DNA of 64,000 nucleotides from Closterium sp. Naga37s-1. Taxonomy: Eukaryota; Streptophyta; Zygnematophyceae; Desmidiales; Closteriaceae. Both the position numbers and the translations under genes were made by a program. Positions 27,443 through 39,046 of the stretch are shown here, piece by piece. The notes beneath the pieces are model-generated. The model was not told the DNA's origin. It worked only from the letters and a program-made list of their open reading frames with translations, and did not search any database. The first letter of the stretch is position 1; each line of letters starts with the position of its first letter. Location: assembly GCA_947471745.1 (NCBI GenBank), contig CANJKZ010000114.1, positions 62,001-126,000 on the forward strand. The letters run 5' to 3'.

Positions 27443-30400
27443 ATGCCGGAATCCGGTCCCTGCAGTCGAGGTGATGACTCAGCAGGTAACCGCTCCGCGC
27501 GGCTGGATTTGAACCTCGATTATTCCGCGCAGCCCTGTACTGCGGAGCTCGGCGCGGAGCAACGGGCGGAAGGCTGCGCGGGCGCGGGGAGTTCCGCAGA
27601 AAGGGGGGAATCCCTTGCGGAGAGGGGGGATTTTTCCGCAGGAGGAGGATTTTTGGACACAGCCGCGGCGGTGGGGGAACCGTTGGCGGAAGATGATACC
27701 GCAGGGTCGGGGGAAACAGCGGTGGGGGGAGCGGGTGGCGGAGCGGAGGCGGAAGAGTCGGAGGGCGGAGACGCGGAAGAACCGGCGGCGCTAGACGACC
27801 TTGTCGGAAGGGCCTCGCGCTTTGCGCAGAGACTGGCGCAGCGGAGACTCCAGGCGGCGGGAGAGCGCGCGGGGGGGGACGCGCAGGTAGGCTCAAGGGG
27901 AAGAGGGGGCGGAAACAGCAGTGGCGGCGCAGGCGCTGGCGGAAGAGAAGGCGCGGAGTACACCCGCGCGGGGGGGACGGCGGGGGGAAGCGGTGAAGGC
28001 GGGGTGGGGGGAAGCGGGGGGGAAAGCGGAGGGGGATTTCAGGCCATTTTAGCGGCAATAGGGGCAGGGGGCGATGATGAGGCCGCAGGAGGGGATGGCG
28101 ACACGGATAACGAATGTGATAATAGCGAGGACGAGGATAAGGAGGAGAGTGGTGATACTAGCGCGGATAGCAGCAGTGACGACTCGGATGGGGAGGAGGG
28201 GGAAGGGGAGGACAAAGGGGAGAGCAGCAGTAGCGGAGAGAGCAGTGACGAGGATGACAATAGCGAGGATGACAGTAGCGAGGACGATAATAACGCGTAC
28301 GGCCAACAAGCGGGCAGGGGGAGCGAGTTCTGGTTCACGTTCGGCGCGCGGACGGGGATGAGCGACGAGGGGGAGGGGGAGGCGGAGGCGGGGGAAGGGG
28401 GCGCGCGGGGGAGAGGGGAAAAGGGCAAGCGGAAAGGGTGGGTGAGTCGGAAGGAGGCGGCGCGCGCGTTTGGGGCGCATCCCGTGGCGCATGCGACGCG
28501 CGTATGGTCTTCCGCGCATGGCAGGACCTCCGCGCTCTGCCGGAAGAGGCAGAATGGGGGGAGCGGGGGGAGTGGGGGAAGCGGGGGGAGCGGGGGGAGG
28601 GGACGGGAGGAAGCGCGGAAACAGGCAGAGATGGGGGCACTGTGGGATTTTGGGGGGACGGGGGATGGGGAGGGCAAGGGGGAGAGGGGCGAAGGGGAGG
28701 GGAGGGGGGAGAAGCGGAAGGGGAAGGGGGAAAAGAGGGGTGCAGAGCGGTGTGACACGGTGAACGTGCACCAGATGCTGCTGTCGCGAGAAGTGAACGT
28801 GTCGGTGCGTTTGATCTGATTTGATTTGATTTAACTCTGGATTCACCTTTCTTCCTGTCGGTGCGTTCCATCTGAATCAACGCTGAATTCAGAAACGTGA
28901 GAAACTCTGTATTCACGTTTCTCCCTCTTGGTGCCTTCCACATGGCCCCCCCCCTTCGCTCGCCGCAACATGCATGCGTGTGCTGTGAATGAGGGCTTTG
29001 TTAGGTCCCCCGTGTGTTGACTCGTGTAGCCCAAACACACCCCAATTCTTCCTTCCCTATTGACCAATCACAGAAATTCGGTCGGTTTTCAGAGTCGGAC
29101 CGGTGCCACCTGGCGCAGTCCTTTCCCCGTGCGATGGCCCCATAGCGAAGGCCATCCTCAGAGAGAGACCCTTCTTTCCCCAACTCACCTCACCCCATTC
29201 CCATCCCTTCCTGGTCCATACACCAATCTCAGAAATTCGGGCGCTTCTCCGAGTCGGACCGGTGTCACCTGGCGCAGTCCTTCCTGCCATGCGACGGCCC
29301 CATGGTGGTGGATAAGGTGGCGTCGAGAGCATACATCGGGCAGTTCAGTGGCGACGGTGACCTGTTTGTGGCTGGCTTCCAGGTGAGGAGGAGGCGAATG
29401 TGTGTAGGTGATTGTCGAGTCGACTTAAAGTATGTGTGGGCTGTGGGGACAACCCGCCCTTGCTCATCAGCAAGGGCTGTGGGGAGGGGAGTAGATGCAT
29501 GTGAGCCGCTGCCTTTGAGACTCCTCAGAAACCCTTCCACTGCCACCACTGCTTCGATCGATTTCTTAGTCGACCAAAAAATTGCCTCATGTCCCCCTCC
29601 ACTACCGCCACTCAATCATAAATTCTCTCCGTTGCTTTCCCTTCTCTTCCGCGCACGATCAGGACCGTCGGATCCGCGTGTACGATGTGGATCGAGGGTG
29701 GGCATTGAGAAAGGATGTGATTGCTCGCAATCTCCGGTGGACCATCACCGACACTGCTCTCTCTCCCGACCAGCGATTCCTGGTAACCCTTCCGTTCAGT
29801 AAAGTAACCAGTTACGACAGCAGTAGTGGTATGATTGCAATGACAATCTGAGATGCTGGTTCCTGATACTGCAGTTTTTGCTCAAATAGCATGTGGTAAT
29901 CCTTCCCTCCTCCCTTCCCTCCTCCACTTCCATTCGTGCATGCGTGGCTTGGCTTGAATCCCACTAGTAAGACTATGCCTCCCCTGTTTCTCGCTTCTCT
30001 TCTCTTCTCTGATGCTCCCTCGTCTTGTCTTCTCGTTCCTCTCTGCTTGTCCCCTTTCCACAGGTATATGCATCCATCACACCCATCGTGCATCTGGTTA
30101 GTGTCGGCTATGGGAGCGGGGAGGTGGACTCTTTGCAGGTAGCATCCACCCTGCTTTTCCTCTCCCGCTCACTCCTATCCCTCTCCCTTGCCGCCTCCCC
30201 CCATCCCTCCCCACAGGTCTATGCATCAATCACACCCATCGTGCATCTGGTGAACGTCGGCTATGGGAGTGGGGAAGTTGAGTCGCTTGCCAATGTCACG
30301 GTGAGCTTATCAACATGCGGTTACCGCATCACCACTCTTGGAATATCAACAATGTTCCATGTATTTTACATGCTTCACTTGTCAGTTTTGAGTTTTGTGC

Positions 30401-33400
30401 ATATCCTGATTAATTCACATGCTCATGTGCAATATCTGGCCACTTTATGTACTCTCTACGCCTCTATATCGTTCACTCATCCCCCATCCTTTTGAGACGT
30501 CACAAAAGTCTGGCCACTTTATGTACTCTACGCCTCGATATCGTTCACCCACCCCCTACCCTCAAACCCCCCATCCCACCCCCCAGGACATTCACGAGGA
30601 GTTGAACTTCACGGCAGTGGAGTCGCGGCGCAGGGAGCGCAGCTTTGGCATCTGGTCGCTGCAATTCTCATCCGACGGTCGGGAGCTCATCGCGGGCAGC
30701 AGCGATCGCTCACTCTACGTGTTTGATCTGGAGAGGAACCAACCCATTCTCCGTGTGAAGGCGCACCAGGTAGGCTCGGGGCACATGAGTTAGGTTCGGA
30801 GAGCACCAGGTAAGTTCGTTTCGTGGCTTCCTATGAATAGCTGAATACTGGCGTCTACATTTGCATGTGACCCTTCCTTCCAAATTCCGTCAGCCATGAA
30901 GCTGGGCGAGCTGCAGTGAGGAAGTCACTTTTAGCTAAAGAAAAGCAGTAGTACTCTCTTGAATACTGGCGTCTACATTTGCATGTGACCCTTCCTTCCA
31001 AATTCCTCGGGCCCGTTTCCTCCCCTACACCAGGACGATGTGAACGCAGTGGCATTTGCGGACGAGACCTCCCAATTGATCTACTCTGGCAGTGACGATC
31101 GCATCTGCAAGGTGTGGGACCGCTGGCTCCTCGACAACACCGAGCCCATCGGCCCCTTGCGACTCCACGAGCCCTGCAGTCAGAGCTCACTGGACCGCTC
31201 TCGACCGCATCTGACTGCGTTGGAACCCTTCTTCTTCCTGTGCACTGGTCCCTCTCCCCCCTTCCCTTTTCTCCAGGATGATGTGAACGCTGTAGCATTT
31301 GCAGACGAGACCTCTCAGCTCTTCTACTCCGGCAGTGACGATCGCATCTGCAAGGTGTGGGACCGCCGCCTGCTCGACAACACCGAGCCCATCGGCCCCT
31401 TGCGCCTGCTTGACCCTGTCGGACCTCCTCCCTTCAGTCACTCTTCTGGCGGTGCTGCTGGTTCTGCTGCTGGTGGTGCTGCTGGTGCTGGCGCTGGTGC
31501 TGGTGCTGGTGCTGCTGGTGGTGCTAGTGGTGGTAGTGGCGGTGGTGGGGGGGAGAGGCAGGGGGTGGGGTGTCGGAACAAGCCGGTGGGGGTGTTGGTG
31601 GGGCACACAGAGGGCATAACGCATCTGGCTTCTAAAGGGGATGGGCGATGCTTCCTCACCAATGGCAAGGACCAGACGATGAAGCTGTGGGACATTCGAG
31701 TCATGATGGACCATGCTGCTTATGAGGAGTAAGTCTATAACGAGTTTCTATGTTTATAATGAGTTTATATCGTTATAACGAGTACATGTAAGCGTGTGTG
31801 AGTGAGCGTTCAACCAATGGCACCAATGGCAAGGACCAGACGATGAAGCTGTGGAACATTCGAGTCATGATGGACCATGCTGCTTATGAAGAGTGAGTTC
31901 ATAGCGAGTACGTATTGATTTCTGTAGGGACTATCCTGGGAAGGGCATAAGAGTTGGCTCAAAACAGAAGGCTTCAGATATTTCCTCTTTGTTGTGTAAG
32001 TCATCACTCCGTTCCCCCTTCTCTCCCCCGTTCCCCCGTGTGTTTGCTCCAGTCTCCCCCCTCCCCGCATCCCCTTCTTCCAGTGGGACTATCGCTGAAT
32101 GGACTATCCCGGGGAGGGAATGCGGCGCGAGTTGGCTCAGTCTCTTTGTCTCTCTGCCTCTGCTTCTGTCCATGTCCCTCTCTCTGTCCCTCTCTCTGTC
32201 CCTCTGCAGTCTCCCCCCTCCCCGAATCCCCTTCTTCCAGTGGGACTATCGATGGATGGACTATCCCGGGAGGGACATGAGGGTGGCGCATCCCAGCGAC
32301 CAGTCGCTCATGACCTACCGCAACCACCACGTGCTGCAGACGCTCATCCGCTGCTACTTCTCTCCTCTGCACTCCACGGCCCAGCGATTCGTGTATTCCG
32401 GGTCGCACGACGGTGCTGTGTACATCTTTGACCTGGTGAGTTGCTGTGTACATCTTTGACCTGGTGAGTGCACATCGTGTAAAGGGAAGGGGGGTGTGTG
32501 AGCTGGTATGCGGTGCTGCAGACCTTCATTCGCTGCTACTTCTCTCCTCTGCACTCCACGGCTCAACGATTCGTGTACTCTGGGTCACACGATGGCGCTG
32601 TGTATATCTTTGACCTGGTGAGTGCGCTGATAGGGGAAAGGGTGTGTGAGCTGGTATGGGGTGCTGCAGACACTCATCCGCTGCTACTGCATTACCCTGG
32701 CATGGAGCTCTGCACTGCAACCAACCACCATGTGCTGCAGACACTCATCCGCTGCTACTTCTCTCCTCTGCACTCCACGGCTGAGCGATTCGAGTGTTCC
32801 AGCTCGCACGATGGAGCCGTGTATATCTTTGACCTCGTATGTGTGTGGTACAGAGTGGTTGGGTAGAGTATATTATGCTACACATGGGGTCGCACGACGG
32901 GGCCGTGTACATCTTTGACCTGGTATGTGTGTGGTACAGAGTGGATGGGAGCATACATTATGTGTTGCATTAGAGAATGTGTGTGACCTGCCATGGGGCT
33001 ATGCACTAATTCCCCCCTCTGCACTCCACGGCCCGTTGTCTTGCGTGACGGTGCTGTCCTTATTTTTTACAGGCAAGCAGGTAGCGAAGTTGAAGCATCA
33101 TCGGTCGACAGTCAGGGACTGCTGCTGGCACCCCACACGGCCAGCAGTTGCGGTGACTCTTTGCACCTGCCAACCCACCCATCCCCTCCTCTCCCCGTCT
33201 CGTCTGCACGCTCCCCTCCCTCCCCTCCGTCTCCCCCTTCATTCTCCCAGCTGACCGGCAAGCAGGTAGCAAAGCTGAAGCACCACGGGTCAACGGTCAG
33301 GGACTGCTCCTGGCACCCCACCCGGCCAGCTCTGGCGTCGGTGGGGTGGGATGGCAAGGTGCCCCTCTGGGAGAGCTTTCACGGGGAGACTCAATTGGTC

Positions 33401-33657
33401 GTCTGCCAACCCACCTGTTCGTCCCCCTGGTCCCCTTCCCATTCACCCAGCTCACAGGCAAGCAGGTGGCAAAGCTGAAGCACCACGGGTCGACGGTCAG
33501 GGACTGCTCCTGGCACCCCACCCGGCCAGCACTGGCGTCAGTGGGGTGGGACGGCAAGGTGGCTGTGTGGGAGAGCTTTCACGGGGAGACGCCCCCTGAG
33601 TGCAAGAAGATGCGGCAGATTCCCGTCACGAACCATGAGGAATTATTTGATGAGTAG
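27443..33657 (+). CDS. LEC14B-like: LEC14B/DCAF11-type WD40 protein, putative CUL4-DDB1 receptor
   Basis: Best model: 27443-28804, 29233-29382, 29663-29782, 30217-30300, 30587-30769, 31277-31728, 32210-32435, 33451-33657 (927 residues; phases close). Exon 1 is a long acidic, Ser/Gly-rich N-terminus absent in the shorter plant homologues, ending in a conserved QMLLSREVN. The WD40 part follows the LEC14B/DCAF11 pattern: GRFSESDRCHLAQS, SRAYIGQFSGDGDLFVAGF, RKDVIARNLRWTITDTALS, SDDRICKVWDRR, NGKDQTMKLWDIR, WDYRWMDYPGRDMR, LIRCYFSPLHSTAQRFVYSG and STVRDCSWHPTRPAL. The two WDxR motifs (WDRR, WDIR) are those used by DCAF proteins to bind DDB1, so a substrate-receptor role in a CUL4 ubiquitin ligase is likely. 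A Gly/Ala-rich insert interrupts exon 6. Nearly every exon has extra copies nearby; the final exon occurs in five versions. Confidence 0.9.
29068..29130 (+). repeat. Decayed copy of LEC14B-like exon 2
   Basis: An acceptor plus AAATTCGGTCGGTTTTCAGA and on to GCACAGTCC-like coding repeats exon 2 (29233 on), but runs into an in-frame TAG at ATGGCCCCATAG. It lies 159 bp upstream of the usable exon. Confidence 0.85.
30064..30138 (+). repeat. Intact-looking alternative copy of LEC14B-like exon 4
   Basis: A 75-bp unit between CCACAG and a GTAGCA donor encodes VYASITPIVHLVSVGYGSGE and ends in SLQ. The standard exon at 30217-30300 encodes the same blade and ends SLANVT. Both are phase 0, so either could be used, or both. 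This is a candidate mutually exclusive exon pair. Confidence 0.75.
31034..31180 (+). repeat. Copy of LEC14B-like exon 6 start
   Basis: A CACCAG acceptor followed by the DDVNAVAFADETSQLIYSGS coding repeats 31277 on at high identity. The copy runs open into the second acceptor without a clear donor, and it has WDRW where the standard exon has WDRR, which would break the DDB1-binding motif. Confidence 0.82.
31829..32110 (+). repeat. Copies of LEC14B-like exon 6 end and exon 7 start
   Basis: 31829-31893 repeats the exon 6 end (KDQTMKLW then NIRVMMDHAAYE, donor GTGAGT). 32048-32110 repeats the exon 7 start (acceptor CCAG then TCTCCCCCCTCCCCGC) but has TGA in place of TGG in the WDYRW motif. Confidence 0.82.
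32505..32925 (+). repeat. Three further copies of LEC14B-like exon 7 end
   Basis: Units near 32515-32617, 32735-32837 and 32886-32922 repeat the LIRCYFSPLHSTAQRF to VYIFDL coding with a GTGAGT or GTATGT donor. The third is only the last 40 or so bases. Confidence 0.84.
33067..33450 (+). repeat. Two upstream copies of the LEC14B-like final exon
   Basis: Copies from about 33072 and 33251 repeat the KQVAKLKHH to STVRDC-WHPTRPA coding. The second (33251 on) has an in-phase acceptor (CCCAG-CTGACC) and could splice, but it reads on into the third copy and ends at a TGA at about 33478. Confidence 0.82.
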
Positions 33658-33734
33658 AGCTGGGGGCAGGAGTGAGAGGAGGAAGAGGAAGGGGGCAAGG
33701 GAGGTGGCACTGGGATGAAGCACTGCAGGGGAAG

Positions 33735-34020
33735 GGGGCACTGGCGTCGGTGGGGTGGGACGGCAAGGTGGCTGTGTGGGAGAGCTTTCACGGGGAGACG
33801 CCCCCTGAATGCAAGAAGATGCGGCAGATCCCCGTGACTAATCATGAGGATATATTTGACGACTGAAGGTGGCTTGCGAGGGATGGCAGCAGAGGACGAG
33901 GGAAGCGGGTGGGACGGGAAGGTGGCTGTGTGGGAGAGCTTTCATGGGGAGACGCCTCCTGAGTGCAAGAAGATGCGACATATCCCCGTCACGAACCATG
34001 AGGAATTATTTGATGAGTAG
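33735..34020 (+). repeat. Two downstream copies of the LEC14B-like C-terminus and stop
   Basis: 33737-33866 and 33905-34020 each repeat the end of the final exon: VGWDGKVAVWESFHGETPPE, KKMRQIPVTNHE, then FDD-TGA or FDE-TAG. They lie beyond the main stop at 33657 and would be 3' UTR unless alternatively spliced. Confidence 0.85.
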
Positions 34021-35000
34021 AGGGAGGGTGGGGGGTATGGGAGGGGGAGAGTGAGGAAGGGGGTTGTGGAGGGATATACCCCTCCATTTGGTGTGTAATA
34101 TAGCAAGGCACACTCCCCCCATTGCTCATGGGGATAGCTGTGGCAACAGAGGAGGTTGGGGAGGTGAAGAGGGGGAGAGGAGAAGAGGCGTGGGGGAGAG
34201 GAGGAGAGGAGGTGGTGGGGAAGGGGCATTGGTGCTGGTTGGTGGGGTGGGGAATGTTCCTCCTATTGTGTAAGAAAGTCTCCCTTCCCGCTTTTCCCTC
34301 CCCTCCCTAGCCCCCTCCCTTTCCCAATTTCTCCCTCGTTTCCTGCCCCAATACCCCCAGCTGCCGGTCTCCCTCCCTTTCCCCCTTCCCCTTCCCCATT
34401 CCCCCTTCTTCTCCCTCCATCTTCTTGAACCCCTCTGCCTGTTTCTCTCCACCCGATACTGTCTTCCTGCTCTTCGATAAAGGATGCCAACGGTGATATG
34501 ATAGTGAGGTGATGGTCCGATTGATGGTAGTGGTGTGCAGGAGCAATCTTGTGTTTCTTAGGGTGTTTCCCATGCCTGTCCCTCTGTGTCACGCTGTGAA
34601 ATGTGCATATGACTGCCATGTTTTCCATGTTCTCTCAACATTTGAATACAGATGAAGGTGTGTACAAATCAGCTTACTAGCAATGTCGTCGGGGCTTGAT
34701 GGATAATAATACAGTAGAGAGTTCTTGACCAGGAAGGGTGTAGTGATTTGACACTGGCCTGCTTTTACTACCTGTACTAGGGATGTATTCAAACAAACAA
34801 TCAGAGCAAGCAGACACTGGATGATACACCAGCTACACCAAAGCATGCACAAACAAATCGACCTGCCTTACACCATATCAGGATACGAACGATTCAGCTA
34901 CATGATGAAACAAACAAAACTAGTGGGTCCCTCCGCTAGAGTGTGAGCCAAGGCTCTTATTCCCCAGCCTGGGAGCATGCAATTCATGTGCGCAGGCAAG
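34021..35000. other. Convergent intergenic region, no gene seen
   Basis: This separates the 3' ends of two convergent genes. It holds purine-rich then pyrimidine-rich low-complexity stretches at about 34140-34460. No coding or RNA feature was recognised. Confidence 0.6.
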
Positions 35001-35006
35001 GCAGGC

Positions 35007-35290
35007 TACTCTGCTGTGAATGCGGCGAAGGTGGGGAAGGTCAGAGATGGCAGTGAAGCTGGGCTGGTGAAAGGAGAGGTTGGTAGGAAGGAGTGTGCAT
35101 GCATGCATGTTTGTGTCCGGGTGGGTGGGTGGGTGGGTGGGTGGGTGGGTGGGTGGGTGGGTGGGTGGGTGGGTGGGCTACTCTGCTGTGAGTCTGGCGA
35201 AGGCAGGGAAGGTCGGAGATGGCAGTGAAGATGGGCTGGTGAAGGAAGGTTGGTTGAAAGGAGTGTGCATGCAATGCATGTGTATGTCTG
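35007..35290 (-). repeat. Downstream copies of the ELMO-gene final exon
   Basis: Two copies of the terminal coding (SFTAISDLP and a stop after the TAE-like end) lie at about 35007-35075 and 35179-35245 on the minus strand, beyond the main stop at 35313. They are separated by a GGTG repeat. Confidence 0.82.
35105..35176. repeat. (GGTG)n microsatellite
   Basis: About 17 uninterrupted GGTG/GTGG units, with a shorter relative at 35289-35312. Both lie at the junctions between copies of the ELMO-gene last exon. Confidence 0.95.
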
Positions 35291-35312
35291 GGTGGGTGGG
35301 TGGATGGGTGGG

Positions 35313-37171
35313 CTACTCTGCTGTGAGTCTGGCGAAGGCGGGAAGGTCAGAGATGGCAGTGAAGCTGGGCTGGCACATATGGCGTTCCAGCTCTGCTCGT
35401 GTGGCTTGCATGACCACCTGAGTGAGGGGAGGGGGTGGCGAGAGAGGGGGGGAATGGGCGGAGAGAGTGAGAACAGAAGCTGGGCTGGCACATATGTCAC
35501 TCGAGCTCTGCTCGTGTGGCTTGCATAAACACCTGGGTGGCGATGAGTGAGAAGGACAGTGGGGAGGGAATGGAAACAATGATTGGGAGACACTCAATCC
35601 AGTTGATTCGTATTCCAAATTGACTTGCATGACTCAAATTGTCTCGCATGACTCAGATTGACTCACATGACTCACATTCAACTCCATGTACGACGCTTTG
35701 AGCTCCAGCCAGTTAGCGTCCAACATCTCAAACGTGACACAGTAGAGATGAACACAAGGGTAGTGCATGTTCGTGTGCACGTGCATGTACATGTGGTTGA
35801 CTCACATTGAAAACAAACTGTGGTTGACTTCCATTGACTCACATTGAATTCCATGTACGACGCCTTGAGCTCCAGCCAGTTAGCGTCCAGCATCTCAAAC
35901 GTGACACAGTAGAGATCCTCAAACGCTGTTGGGTGCTCTGGCAGGATCTTCAGAAAGGCCCGTCCAGCTACTGTTGCGGGGATGTCTGGAGAAACAATGA
36001 GAAAGGAGAGAATGTACAAGGGAAAGGGAAACAGAGATTGCGAGGAGAACGACCCATTCAGCATCTGACGCCGACAGGTGCTCCGATAAACTGTTCAGAA
36101 AGGCCTGTCTGGCCACTGTTGCAGGGATATCTGAAAAGAGATTGGAAGGAGGAGCACATACAAGGGGAAGGGGAACAAAGATGGGAATGGCCCATCCAGC
36201 ACATCAAACGTCACACAGAGGAGATTCACAAATGTGAAGGATGTGAGGGATTGGAGGATGGGAGGGGTGTGAGGGAGGGATGAGATTGCCTGTCTTCTTG
36301 GACAGGCAGGGACGACTGGCATTCTTTCCAGACCCGGACGCTCACCCTTGCGCAAGTCGAGGATGCTTATAAGGAGTACGGTGATGTTCACCCCTGCTGC
36401 TCCAAAGGGGTACTCCCACTCAACCCGGCGACCCTCCTGCTTGTACATGATGCGCTGAAACGACCTCTGCATTCAGGCACAGAAAGGGCAAGCAGAAAAC
36501 ATGTGTAGAGGAAAAAAAAATCTCAAGATATTTCAGAATCCTCCTGCCTGTGCATGATGCGCTGGAACCACCTCGGCAGCCAGACACAGAAAGAACAAGG
36601 AAAAAATACGTTTGCTTGAGAATTCATGCTTCCGTAACTCCAAAACATCTTCTCACCCTACCCCTCCCTTCCCCCCCTCCCTTCCCCCCCTCCCTTCCCC
36701 CGCTCCCTTTCCCCGCTCCCTTCCCCCCCTCCCTTTCCCCGCTCCCTTCCCCTCCTCCCTCCCCAAACGTACTGGGTACGTGCGAGCATAGTACACCAAA
36801 TTCTCCAGCGCGAAAAATCCCCCGCCCCTGAAATCCGAGGCTGGGTTCTTCCCCTGCCACCCCATCTCCTTCCACCCCGCCACCTCCACCTCCTCAGTCA
36901 ACACCCGCCCCGGATACGCCTGCTCCCACAGCTCCACTAGCGCCAATCTATGTTCCTCCTTGTCGTTTTCAAAGGGCGGCTGTATCCTCGTTTGTAGCTG
37001 CTTCAGGCACCGCTCCTGGGGCTCGGAGAGGGTGATGGGGGGGAGGGCGGGGACTCCCCCGCGCAACTGCGGGGGGCCTCCGCGGGAGGGTGCGCGCGCG
37101 TGCGGGGGGAGCAGCAGCGTGGAGGCAAAAGAGCCGCCCAGAGCAAGAACTTTGGTGCGCGCACCCGCCAT
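35313..37171 (-). CDS. ELMO/CED-12 domain protein
   Basis: Minus-strand exons 37171-36773, 36466-36346, 35985-35843 and 35417-35313 give 255 residues; phases close. After a short basic, Pro-rich N-terminus, the ELMO domain is clear: LWEQAYPGRVL, W-EMGWQGKNPASDFRGGGF, LENLVYYARTYP, SFQRIMYKQEGRRVEWEYPF, AGVNITVLLISIL, AFEDLYCVTFEMLDANWLEL and SYMEFN. In animals such domains act with DOCK proteins or as Arf-family GTPase activators; the short, ELMO-only plant and algal forms are poorly characterised, so only the domain is certain. The first 35 residues could be a targeting sequence. Pieces of exons 2, 3 and 4 are repeated in the introns and downstream. Confidence 0.88.
35455..35760 (-). repeat. 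Copies of ELMO-gene exon 4 start and exon 3 end
   Basis: About 35475-35543 repeats the exon 4 start (FMQATRAELE then a TGA). About 35668-35755 repeats the exon 3 end (CVTFEMLDANWLELKASYME and donor region). Confidence 0.8.
36085..36240 (-). repeat. Decayed copies of ELMO-gene exon 3 pieces
   Basis: About 36095-36135 repeats the exon 3 start (DIPATVA-RAFL). About 36190-36235 repeats a later part (NLLCVTFDVLD). Both lie between exons 2 and 3. Confidence 0.75.
36537..36595 (-). repeat. Decayed copy of ELMO-gene exon 2 start
   Basis: On the minus strand, TTTCTGTGTCTGGCTGCCGA and the FQRIMH-QE coding resemble the acceptor and first 40 or so bases of exon 2 (36466 downward). The acceptor AG is altered. 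Confidence 0.78.
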
Positions 37172-39046
37172 GAGCTGGCCTGGTGGCAGGGGAGGAGGGA
37201 GAGATGGGGGAAGAGTAGTGGGGTAAGGGAGTGAGTCAGGGGAAGAAGGGGGATAGAACGATCAATCTTATCTTGGGTACAACCTCCTTAGAAGTAAACA
37301 ACATTTGCTTGTATCATTTCAAAACTCTTTGAAGCAGTAGAAAAGGGAAAAAGAGAATGATAATACTAGACCCACCTAGCCATGAGGCCCATTGAAAGAC
37401 GAATGATCCGAGAAGGTGCTGCCACACTCTCGAGCCGACTTCCCCTGGCCTTGGAGATCCTGGCGACTGCACGGAATAATGAAAATGTCCGTGAGAGGAA
37501 CGGATTTTATAATATATTTCTGTCAAAAGGACGAATCAACCAGAAAGTCCTTCCAAAAGAACGGAGGGAATGGAAGGACGTCCGTCACGACTAAAGGAAT
37601 CACGAGCCGGACAGAAAGGCTGAGAACACGCGGGTGTAATCGCTAGCTGAGGCGGCCTAATGACGATGTAATGTAAGATGTTCATTTGTGGAGGAAGGTA
37701 CAAAGGAGGTATAGACGACGGCTATTAGACGAAGTCAAGAAAATGTTATAAAGTCCAAAATTATGATTATGCCGTATCCCATCTGCACAAAAACATGATA
37801 ACGTCAGCATGAATGTTAATGGTCCTCACTGGTTATTTCCAATTTCACGTTCATGGCTCTATAAAGCATCAACGACTGGCCCACCTTCGCGTCGGCATTT
37901 GGGCTGGCGACACCATTCGCGGGATTCGCACAGGTCGTAGACGTCGCAGGCGGATCGCGTCGGTCGTCATCGTCGTCGTGTCGGTCGTCGCATGACAGTA
38001 GCGGTTCTTGAAGGGTGGATCGCACTGCGTTGCCTTCGTTGCTGACTCGACGTCTAATCACGGCTGATTGAGGCATGACCGATACAATCTACAACCAAAT
38101 TTAGATTCTAACGTACAGAGGGATTCGATCTATGATGGATTACCCTACCCTATTATTGTGAGCCGGCTTCCGTAACAGTATTATATCTGTCCTACCTGAT
38201 GAAAGGCAGAATCGAGGCCGAAAATACGAGCAATCAGGAGGAGGTGAAGCGGACTCACTTTCGAGGAAGCCTACCACAACACAGCAGATATTAAGGACAC
38301 GAACAGCGAGCCTGAGGCGGCGACGTCGACTGACAAAAGAGCAAATTTACCATTGGGAGACTTCAGTGACACATCAACCGAACGCTAGAGTAGTATGAAG
38401 TGAATGAACAAGGACAATGGAGCCACGCTAGCTCATCATAAGGCTAAGATAACGAGCGTTGAACACTGATAATGGCTGCACAGACAGACACTATCAGCCT
38501 GCTGATAATGAGCATTCAGGCTAGAGCTCATAACAAGCATTCAGTCGTTTCCCTAGAGAACTCCCTGACACAATGCTGCTGCCTGCCTGACTCTGTGACA
38601 GACTGAAAATGGAAGAGATAACTCCGTCCAGCAGCACCCTTTGGAGTGGTCGGTCAGTGGTCCTCACTGCTAACTGAGAACGTCGATTCCGTCCGTGCCC
38701 CGTCGTTCGCATTTCCTACGTCCAACGCATCCATCCCTCTGCTTCCGTTTACTGGCGGTTGGCATGGAAACGGGAAACTGCGGCTCCGTCTGGAAGTGTG
38801 TCAGCCAGCCGACAGTTGGGTGGGGCAAGGCCCAATCAGAGCAGAGCGCGCGAGTGAGCACGCAACCTCGCCTTGTGCTCAACTTCCCACGAGTCGGTAC
38901 ACTTTCACGTTCAGCACAATATGAATATGATGGCACAGATCACCTGCTTCAAGGAATTATTATTGCAGCCACTTTCATAATACTTCGTACATATCAAGCA
39001 TTGTCAGCATACCGTGGCAAGGATGGATACAACAGGCTGGAATTGT
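37172..39046. other. Intergenic, no gene seen
   Basis: Upstream of the ELMO gene and downstream of the pseudokinase gene. AT-richer than its surroundings. No recognised coding, RNA or transposon feature; the short open frames show no domain. Confidence 0.6.

Noticed and set aside
30855..31298. A 147-codon minus-strand frame inside LEC14B-like introns
   Set aside because: Antisense shadow of exon 6 and its copy.
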